Below, piece after piece: positions 56,221 through 64,000 of a DNA stretch of 64,000 bases; position 1 is the stretch's first letter, and each line of letters starts with the position of its first letter. The DNA is from Hordeum vulgare subsp. vulgare (lineage: Eukaryota > Streptophyta > Magnoliopsida > Poales > Poaceae): positions 411,563,081 through 411,627,080 of the forward strand of contig NC_058518.1 of assembly GCF_904849725.1 (NCBI RefSeq), read 5' to 3'. The notes under the pieces were generated by a model that ran no database searches, was not told where the DNA came from, and saw only the letters and a program-made list of their open reading frames with translations. The position numbers and the translations under genes are program-made.

Positions 56221-57849
56221 TGTTGACGGCCCACCAGTGCGTGGGATCATAGCAGTTTTCGAGGGTAGAGTATTCAACCCAAATTTGTTGGTACGCCTAT
56301 AGGAGGTGAGAGGATACTCTCAAGTATTAGCAGCAGAATGCGTAAGATTCAACCACACCTGAAAGATTAGTATCTGCAAGCAAAGTAGTAACAGCAAAGT
56401 AGTATGATAACAACGGTGTCAGAAATGATCTGTTGATGGCAGACTATTCCTAACTGTCGTATCAATGGCGCCAAGTTGTCTCGTTGACGGAAATTGTCAG
56501 TTCCCGTCAACGACCAGCGAACCAAAATTGTAGCAGGTAGCAGCAGTGTAACGAGTAACAACAGTGGCAAGGAACAGCAGTAGTGACAGCAGTAGCAAGT
56601 AGCAACAGTAGCAAGCGACAGTAGTAACAGCAGCAGAGCAAGACAAGTAACAGCAGCAGCAAGAGTAGTAGCAGCAGCAGAGCAAGACAAGTAAGAGCAG
56701 CAGAGCAAGACAAGTAATAGCAGCAGTAGGACAAACTCATAGGCAATGGGTCGGTGATTTGTTTAGATGATATTCATCATGCAACAGTTATAACACAGAG
56801 AGATATGTGGCTAGCTCCCGTTCGTCAATGTGATGTAGGCATGCATTCCGTGTGTCGTCATACCTTCTTAGAGAAAAGAACTTGCATGACATCTATTGTC
56901 CATCCCTCCCGTGGCAGCGGGGTCCAAAAGGAAACTACGGGATATTAAGGTTCTCCTTTAAATAAAGAACCGGACCAACGCATTAGCACTTGGTGAACAC
57001 ATGAACTCCTCAAACTATGGTCATCACCAGAAGTGGTTACGGTTATTGTCACTCGAGGGTTGCCGGATCATAAGACATAGTAGGTAACTACAACTTGCAA
57101 GATCGGATCTAAAACACACATATATTGGTGACAACATAATAATTTCAGATCTGAAATCATGGCACTCGGGCCCTAGTGACAAGCATTAAGCATGGCAAAG
57201 TAGTAGCAACATCAATCTCAGAACATAGTGGATACTAGGGATCAATCCCCATCAAAACTAACTCGATGACATGATAGATCTCATCCTACTCATCACCGCC
57301 CAGCGAGCCTACGAATAGATTACTCACGAATGACAAAGAGCTTCATGGAATTGGAGAGGGAAGAAGGTTGATGATGACGATGGCGACGATTTCCCCTCTC
57401 CGGAGCCCAAGACGGACTCCAGATCTGCCCTCCAGATGAAGAACAGGTGGTGGCGGCGCCTCCGTATCGCAAACACGACGAAAACTTCTCTTTTTATTTT
57501 TTCTGGGACGAAAGGGAACTTATAGACCTGAGATTGGGGGCGGTAGAGCCGTGTGGGCCCCACAAGCCTGCCCACCGCCACCAGGGGGTGGTGGCGGAGC
57601 CAGGGCTTGTGGCCCACTGGCCCACCCCCTCAGGTGGAACTTGGCGCAAATATTTTTCATATTTTCCATAAATGATCTCCGTAGATTTTGAGGACGTTTG
57701 GAGAACTTTGATTTCTGCACAAAAATAACACCAAGGCAATTCTGCTGAAAATAGCGTCAGTCCAGGTTAGTTCCATTCAAATCATGCAAATTAGAGTCCA
57801 AAACAAGGGCAAAAGAGTTTGGAAAACTAGATACGATGGAGACGTATCA
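56221..57849 (-). repeat. Element E 5' LTR (Fatima-like, D family)
   Basis: Minus strand starts TGATACGTCTCCATCGTATC and ends GGGCCGTCAACA. It is related to solo LTR D throughout. The U3 hairpin is at 57560-57612. A long GCT/TGC-repeat block (about 56525-56730) explains the Leu/Cys-rich frames on this strand. Confidence 0.9.
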
Positions 57850-58146
57850 TGCCCCTGGTTCATTAGCTCTACTCATTCATCCCCACGCTCTTAACTTTTG
57901 CTCACTTTTCCCCACTCCTTTGCCCGAAACCCTCAGAACTGGTCACAACGGATGTTGCCGTCGGGTCAATGCTTTGACAGTTAATTGTGACGAATGGGGC
58001 CACGTTGGACTGTGTCGCCCGTTGGACCTGACAATTGGGGCCACGTCGAATGATGCCGCTATTCGCTCGTTGGGCCGTGATTAGATTGTTGGGCCCTGCG
58101 CGCGGTGTAATAACATGAGCATGCTATGCATGCATGTAGCTAGCCT
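57850..58146. other. Orphan 297-bp segment between E and J
   Basis: It matches none of the elements in this window. It is moderately GC-rich with two TGGGGCCACGT repeats (near 57997 and 58037). A short frame (57836-58084) starts inside E's LTR and has no motif. It may be old flanking DNA or a fragment of another transposon. Confidence 0.5.
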
Positions 58147-59256
58147 GCCTCGAAAGTACTTTTCCGCCGCCGCAAGCTTCTGCCTCCGCAAGATCCCATG
58201 TGGGGCACGTTCGGGTGCCCTACCGGAGGGGGGATTCGGACACGGAGGGCTTATTCATCAACACCATGACCTCTCTGATGATGGGTGAGTAGTTCACCAT
58301 AGACCTACGGGTCCATAGCTAGTAGCTAGATGGCTTCTTCTCTCTCTTGGATCTTCAATACAAGGATCTCCATGATCTCCATGGAGATCTATCCGATGTA
58401 ATCTTCTTTTGCGGTGTGTTTGTCGAGATCCGATGAATTGTGGATATATGATCAGATTATCTATGAATCTTATTTGAGTTTCTTTTGATCCCTCTTATGC
58501 ATGATTTCATATCCTTGTAATTCTCGTCGAGTTGTGGGTTTTGTTTGGCCAACTAGATCTATGATTTTTGCAATGGTAGAAGTGCTTGGTTTTGGGTTCA
58601 TACCGTGCGGTGACCTCATCCAATAACAGAAGGGGTAGCGAGGCACGCATCGTGTTGTTGCCATCAAGGGTAAAAAGATGGGGTTTTCATCATTGGTTTG
58701 AGATTATCCCTCTACATCATGTCATCTTGCTTAAGGCGTTACTTTGTTCGTCATGAACTCAATACACTAGATGCATGCTGGATAACGGTCGATGTGTGGA
58801 GTAATAGTAGTAGATGCAGAAAGTATCGGTCTACTTGTCTCGGACGTGATGCCTATATGTATGATCATTGCTTTAGATATCGTCATGACTTTGCGCAGTT
58901 CTATCAATTGCTCGACAGTAATTTGTTCACCCACCGTGATATTTGCTATTTTGAGAGAAGCCTCTAGTGAACACTATGGCCCCCGGGTCTACTCCACACC
59001 ATATTTTCAGCCTTACACTTTTTCTTCGTTGCACTTTCCGCCTTCAGATCTCACTCTGCAATCAATCTTGAAGGGATTGACAACCCCTTTATAGCGTTGG
59101 GTGCAAGCTCTTTGTGTTTGTGCAGGTACTTTGGACTTGACGAGATTCTCCTACTGGATTGGTACCTTGGTTCTCAAGCTGAGGGAAATACTTACTGGTC
59201 CTGTGCTGCATCACCCTTTCCTCTTCAAGTAAAAAACCAACGCAAGAGAAGTAGCA
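58147..59256 (+). repeat. Element J 5' LTR, truncated at its 5' end
   Basis: It aligns to B's LTR from about 26175 (GCCGCCGCAAGCTTCTGCC) to the end (GAGAAGTAGCA). The U3 portion with the hairpin is missing, so the copy lacks its promoter. Confidence 0.88.
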
Positions 59257-59267
59257 AGAAGAATTCC

Positions 59268-59331
59268 TGGCGTTGCCGGGGAAGGACTTTTGTTGCCGTA
59301 GCAGACGAATTTCAGGCGTCGTTGCCGGGGA
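59268..59331 (+). promoter_or_regulatory. Element J duplicated, degenerate primer-binding region
   Basis: TGGCGTTGCCGGGGA (59268-59282) lacks three bases of the tRNA-Asp-type site. A second copy, CAGGCGTCGTTGCCGGGGA (59313-59331), has substitutions. Neither is intact. Confidence 0.65.
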
Positions 59332-59534
59332 GGATCAAGTCAAGAACTCCTCCAAGTAAGTGTCGCAAACTCATCTCTTGCATTTACTTTGTTTGCGAGT
59401 TGCCTCTCGTTTTCCTCTCCCCCACTTCACCAATTTTCCTTTTTCGTTTGCCTTTTTCGTTCACCTTTTCGTTCGCCCTTTTTTCTCGCTTGCTCTTTGT
59501 TCACTTGTGTACTTGCTTGCTTGCTGAAGTCACC

Positions 59535-60947
59535 ATGAATGAAAACACAAAACTTTGTGACTTCTCGAATAATAATAATGATGATTTTGTTAGTACTCCG
59601 ATTGCTCCCGCCACTAGTGCGGAGTCATACGAAATCAATACCGCTTTGCTGAATCTTGTTATGAAAGAGCAATTCTCCAACCTTCCTAGTGAAGATGCCG
59701 CATCCCATCTCAATACCTTCATTGAGCTTTGCGATATGCAAAAGAAGAAAGATGTGGATAATGATGTGATTAAATTGAAGCTTTTTCCTTTCTTGTTGCG
59801 AGATCGTGCAAAAACTTAGTTTTTGTCTTTGCCCAAAAATAGTATCGATTCTTGGGATAAGTGCAAAGATGCTTATATTTCCAAGTATTTTCCGCCGGCT
59901 AAGATTATCTCTCTCCGTAATGATATCATAAATTTTAAGCAACTTGATCATGAACATGTTGCACAATCTTGGGAGAGAATGAAATTGATGATTAGAAATT
60001 GTCCCGCTCATAGCTTGAGTTTTTGGATGATTATACAAATCTTTTACGCTGGCTTGAATTTCGCTTCTAGAAATATCTTGGACTCCGCCTCAGGTGGAAC
60101 GTTCATGGAAATCACGTTAGGGGAAGCCACAAAGCTCCTAGACAATATCATGACGAACTACTCTGAGTGGCACACTGAGAGGTCACCTACTAGTAAGAAG
60201 GTACACGCTATAGAAGAAACTAACTCGTTGAGTGTTAAGATGGGTGAGTTAATGAATTTTATTGCTAGTAGAAGTTATCCTTTAGATCCTAATGACATGC
60301 CCTTGTCTTCCTTTATAGAGAGTAGCAACGCTAGCTTGGACGTTAATTTTGTTGGTAGGAATGATTTTGGCAACAATAATGCTTTTAGAGGAAACTATGT
60401 TCCTAGGCCTTTTCCTAGTAACTCCTCTAATAACTTTGGCAACTCCTACAACAATACTCAAGGAAATTACAATAGGTTACCCTCTGATCTAGAGAGTAAT
60501 ATCAAAGAGTTTATCAACTCGCAAATTTTTTTCAATGCGTCCATAGAGGAAAAACTACTAAAAATTGACGATTTGGCTAAGAGCGTTGATAGAATATCTA
60601 GTGATGTTGATGCTTTGAAGGTTAGATGTGCTCCTCCCGAGATCAATATGTATGAAACTTTGAAAGCTATGCATGTTTCCATGATTGAGAGCAAAGAAAG
60701 AACCGCCCAAATTCGTGCTAGACATGAATGGCTTAAAAGGGCGTGTTCTTGTGATAAGAATCACGAAGATCTTAAAGTGCTTGGTGTGACTCCCATTGAA
60801 TCTTTGTTTTCTTGTGACAAACCTAATGATTATGGGGCTGGATATGAATCCACTTTGGTTGAAAAGTGCCCCAATGATTCGGAGTCCATCTATCTTGATG
60901 CTAAAAGCATTGAAAGTGGAGTAGAAGATATTAAAAACTTTGAGTAG
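59535..60947 (+). pseudogene. gag: Element J gag
   Basis: ATG 59535 starts MNENTKLCDFSNNNNDDF. One in-frame TAG (59817-59819) interrupts an otherwise open frame of about 470 codons. The core reads LNLVMKEQFSNLPSEDAASH, FIELCDMQKKKDVDND, NSIDSWDKCKDAYISKYFPP and FYAGLNFASRNILDSASGG. An Asn-rich linker (SNSSNNFGNSYNNTQGNYN), a helical segment and a Cys-containing tail (RARHEWLKRACSCDKN) follow. The protein would assemble the particle. It is the best-preserved gag of this type in the window. The protease follows in another frame after a T-run at 60939-60941, where one extra base appears to have been gained. Confidence 0.87.
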
Positions 60948-61533
60948 TAATGAAATTACTACCTTTGATTTCAATGTATTCAATTATGATAGTTGCTCCT
61001 TGATTGAATGCACTTCCTTTATCCAATCCATGTTAAACTCTCCACACGCTTATAGCCAAAACAAGGCCTTTACCGATCATATCATCGAAGCCATGATAAA
61101 ATCTCTTGAAGAGAAACTTGAATTGGAAGTCTCTATCCCTAGAAAGCTTCATGATGAGTGGGAACCTACTATCAAAATCAAAATAAAAAACTATGAATGC
61201 AATGCTTTGTGTGATTTGGGTGCTAGTGTTTCCATGATTCCAAAGTCTTTATGTGATGTTCTGGGTTTTAATGAGATTGAAGAGTATTCTCTTAATTTGC
61301 ATCTTGCGGATTCTACTGTCAAGAAACCCATGGGAAGGATCAATGATGTTCTTATTATTGCAAATAGGAACTATGTACCCGTGGATTTCATTGTGCTTGA
61401 CATTGATTTTAATCTTACATGCCCTATTATTCTTGGTAGACCTTTCCTAAGGACTATCGGTGCTATCATCGATATGAAGGAAGGGAATATTAGATTTCAA
61501 TTTCCTTTAAAGAGGCATGGAGCACTTTCCTAG
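60940..61533 (+). pseudogene. Element J aspartic protease
   Basis: An open frame of about 197 codons lies in a different phase from gag, overlapping its end. It lacks its own ATG near the start, so it was read as a gag fusion. The active-site region is NALCDLGASVSMIPKSLC (61199-61252), and the conserved C-terminal motif reads CPIILGRPFLRTIGAIIDM. It ends at TAG 61531-61533. It would cleave gag; there is no RT downstream. Confidence 0.85.
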
Positions 61534-61623
61534 AAAGAAAATAAGATTGCCTTATGAATCCATGATGAGGGCCACTTATGGTTTGAGCACCAAAGACGAC
61601 GATACGTGATTCTATCGCTTTTA

Positions 61624-61672
61624 TGCCTAGCTAGGGGCGTTAACCAATAGCGCTTGTTGGGAGGCAACCCAA
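61624..61672 (+). ncRNA. Conserved three-hairpin element (J copy)
   Basis: GCCT/AGGG is followed by GCGTTA/TAGCGC (one wobble pair) and TTGGG/CCCAA around AGGCAA (61654-61672). It starts 90 bases after the protease stop. The second stem differs from B's at a paired position. Confidence 0.5.
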
Positions 61673-62913
61673 TAAATTTATATTTTTTCTTTCTGTTTTG
61701 TTGCATCCACACCATCATAATTCTGTTGTGATTGTGTTTTTTTGTTTCTTTTTGTGTTTGAGCCAAGTAAAACCTTTATGACTAGTCTTGGTGATGGTTG
61801 TTTGATCCTGCTAGAAAAAGACAGAAACTTTTCGCTCACGAGATGATTTTTCATTTTTATTCATAAAGAGCTTTTGAGTTGATTCATTTTGCTTCTAGTT
61901 GATATGCCTTTTTCCCACGCAGTCATAATTGTTCAGAATTTTTGAGGTACCAGAAGTATACAAAGTATACAGATTGCTACAGACTGGTCTGTTTTTTGAC
62001 AGATTCTGTTTTTGTTGAGTTGGTTGCTTGTTTTGATGAAACTATGGATAGTATCAGGGGGTACTAGCCATGGAAAAGTGAGAATACAGTATCCCAACAC
62101 CAATATAGATAGAATTCAAGTTTTCTACAGTACCAAAAGAGGTGGTAGTTTGTTTTCTTGTGCTAATGTTATCACGAGTTTCTGTTTAAGTTTTGTGTTG
62201 TGAAGTTTTCATGTTTTGGGTGATGATCTCATGGACAAAGAGATAAGGAGTGGAAAGAGCTCAAGATTAGGGATGCCCAGGGCATCCCAATCCAAATTCA
62301 AGGACACCAAAAAGCCTAAGCTTGGGATGCCCCGGGAAGGCATCCCCTCTTTCGTCTTCAATCCATCGGTAACATTACTTGGAGCTATATTTTTATTTAC
62401 CACATGATATGTGTTTTGCTTGGAGCGTCTTGTATCGTAGGAGTCTTTTCTTTTTGTTGTGTCACAATCATCCTTGATGCACACCTTCTTGAGAGAGACA
62501 TGCACTCATCGTGATTTTTCTAGAATGCTCATGGTGCTTCACTTATATCTTTTGAGCTAGATAATTTTGCTCCATGTGCTTCACTTATATCTTTTAGAGC
62601 ATGGCGGTGTGTGACTTGGTAGTTGGCTTATGCTATGAAAGTAGTTCCAAAGGTGATAGGTACCCAAATAGGATACAAAAAGCTCCATCTTCATGTGCAT
62701 TGAGTAGAAAGAGAAGTTTTGATTCCTCTCAATTAGTTTTGAGGCGTGGATTTGGTAATATTAAGAGTTATGTTAGTAGTGTGTTGTTAATCTAGAAACA
62801 CTTGTGTTGAAGTTAGTGATTCCCGTAGCATGCACGTATGGTGAACCGCTATGTTAGGAAGTCGGAGCATAATTGATCTATTGATTGTCATCCTTTGTGT
62901 TGAGGTCGGGATC
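61673..62913 (+). other. Element J 3' non-coding region
   Basis: It is collinear with element B 21386-24390. It has a perfect inverted repeat GGGATGCCC/GGGCATCCC (62269-62287), an AAGCTTGGGATGC motif (62318-62330) and about two units of the 43-bp repeat (62535-62600). Confidence 0.75.
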
Positions 62914-64000
62914 TGTAACATCCCAATTTTCCTAATTGGGAATGTTTTACATTGTAGCTAAGCATCTATGCATGTTGATTGAAATAAATTTAGCACGTGA
63001 ATTTCTTTCGTCTTTTGATTTGCATTTCCATTTTTCCTCGCACGAGAAAAGCCCGGAGAAAATACTCTCTTGCACGCAAGAGAGAGAGCGCAGGAAAATG
63101 ACCCTCCAAAGTGCGGGCAATTTCTGAAATATTTGAGCCAAGAAAATACAAAGTTTATTGCAAAAATATTTACAAAAAGAAAATAAAGCAGATTTGGGAA
63201 TTTCTGAAAAAACATTTTTTAAAAGTTTTTATTTTTGCTTTGGAAAAATGTTATCCGGGTAGAGGATCTTTTTTCTGATTTTTTTTGGTATATAATACCC
63301 TATATTAATATTTTGATTTACTTCCTCTTTATTCGCTTTTATTTTTCTGATTCGGAAAAAGTTAGAAATTAGGAAAGTATATTTTTTTAGTAACCGCTGC
63401 CGGGCGCACTATAGTCGTGGGCCGAATCCCACAGCCCGAGGGAATAAGTCCCTTAAACTTAGCCCGACCGACCCCTTCCTTCCCCACTCAGTCTCACTAC
63501 CCGATGGGCCCACTGGCCGAGCCGTTCCCACCCCGCGGCCACCTTCTTCTTCCTCCTTCCAAAGCTGCTGCCCGAGACCGAAACCGAGCCCCCCAGGACT
63601 CGGGATCCCCTGCCGATCCACCTCTCCCCTTTCCTTTCCTCACCGCCCTCCTGGCCTATATAAGTACCCCGCCCCGGCCGCCCCCGTTCCTCCCATCGCC
63701 CCGCCGAACCGCCGCCGCCCCAAGCCCCTGCAGCAGCCCGCCGGAGCAGCACGGCTGCAGCTCTCGGTCGCCTCCTGGAGCAGCGCCCCAACGCCCCTCT
63801 CCGCCCCCCCGAGCCCCTCCCCTCACCGGAGGACTGCCACCGCCACCGCCCCGTCTCCTCCACCGCCCCGGAGCTCCTCACCCTCGCCGGCGACGCCACC
63901 TTGCCGGAGTAGTCTCCCCCAGCCACGGTAGTTCTCTCCTCCTCTCTGTTCTTTTTTTTCTTTGGTAGCCGTTAGATCTTAGATGTATGGTTTAGATTAG
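62914..64000 (+). repeat. LTR K: 5' end of a further LTR retrotransposon, running off the window
   Basis: TGTAACATCCCAATTTTCC interrupts element J after GGATC (probable TSD, right copy outside). An AT-rich first 480 bases is followed by a GC-rich promoter-like segment with TATATAAG at 63657-63664 and a C-rich leader. The proline-rich frame at 63417-63968 lies across this promoter and leader and is not taken as a gene. Family not identified. Confidence 0.8.

Larger units (their letters stand above)
43059..57849 (-). mobile_element. Element E: minus-strand composite LTR element with mismatched LTRs, split by G
   Basis: Read on the minus strand: a Fatima-like 5' LTR (57849-56221), primer site, gag remnants, the three-hairpin region (degenerate), a non-coding tail, a polypurine tract, then a 3' LTR of B's family (54499 down to 43059) interrupted by element G at 54167-44217. 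The two LTRs belong to different families, so the unit is either a recombinant or two fused partial elements. The outer flanks (TAATT and TGCCC) do not match as a TSD. The left boundary at 43059 is approximate. Confidence 0.65.
58147..62913 (+). mobile_element. Element J: gag-protease LTR element of B's LTR family, both ends truncated
   Basis: J has a 5'-truncated LTR (58147-59256), a doubled degenerate primer region, gag with one stop, protease, the hairpin array and a non-coding tail cut at 62913 by LTR K. LTR and tail match element B, but the coding region is that of the G type. No RT or integrase is present. Confidence 0.88.

Noticed and set aside
56221..58146. E and the start of J considered as one element
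   Set aside because: They are in opposite orientations, belong to different LTR families, and are separated by an unrelated 297-bp segment.
60930..60947. Programmed frameshift between gag and protease in element J
   Set aside because: The phase change needs a +1 shift and no clear slippery heptamer is present. A single-base gain in the T-run is simpler, though related copies would settle it.
63417..63968. A 183-codon proline-rich frame and a 155-codon antisense frame
   Set aside because: They straddle the TATA box and leader of LTR K. The composition is that of a C-rich leader.

Overview
The window is a block of nested LTR retrotransposons from a large grass genome, most likely a Triticeae (wheat/barley/rye/Aegilops) chromosome. 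The inference rests on Athila-type LTRs opening TGATACGTC, tRNA-Asp-type primer sites, a 14.3-kb Tekay-type gypsy element with 4.2-kb LTRs, and a copia element with TCGGT...ACCGA-rich LTRs. Family assignments come from protein motifs and memory, not from a search. I found no intact host gene, tRNA, rRNA or CRISPR array. Letters A-M below are labels used only here.

Left half (1-43058, all +): a five-level nest. H (Athila-like, remnant 36237-43058) carries copia element L in its 5' LTR. L (27313-36236) carries B in its 5' LTR. B (20240-27312) carries A in its 5' LTR and a solo LTR, D (21995-23596, TSD GGGAT), in its interior. A (1-20239, 3' half only) carries the complete Tekay element C (4902-19223, TSD GGGAA) in its 3' LTR. 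C's LTRs differ by about 1.8% in a hand count, while B's and L's differ by about 6-10%, matching the nesting order.

Right half (43059-64000): a minus-strand composite E (43059-44216 plus 54168-57849) whose two LTRs belong to different families. Inside its 3' LTR sits the gag-protease element G (44217-54167, TSD GCCCC/GCCCT). G contains an A-family solo LTR, M (49771-51411, TSD GTCAT). After a 297-bp orphan stretch comes J, a gag-protease element of B's LTR family (58147-62913), cut by a further LTR, K, that runs off the window (62914-64000).

Coding content: A and H have Athila-type pol followed by a small coiled-coil ORF in the env position, with its own TATA box at conserved spacing. C has an extra ORF before gag, then gag and pol with a C-terminal chromodomain. 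G and J encode only gag and protease. B encodes neither, carrying an unrelated small acidic ORF. L has a gag but no pol; a second gene with promoter, telo-box leader, intron and a mobile-element-type ORF stands in its place. All gag and pol frames contain stops or shifts, so nothing here looks autonomous, although C is nearly complete.

The most interesting signals are non-coding and shared between elements: a U3 hairpin upstream of the TATA, a run of stem-loops after the coding region of B, G, J and E, and internal copies of the polypurine tract at conserved spacing.
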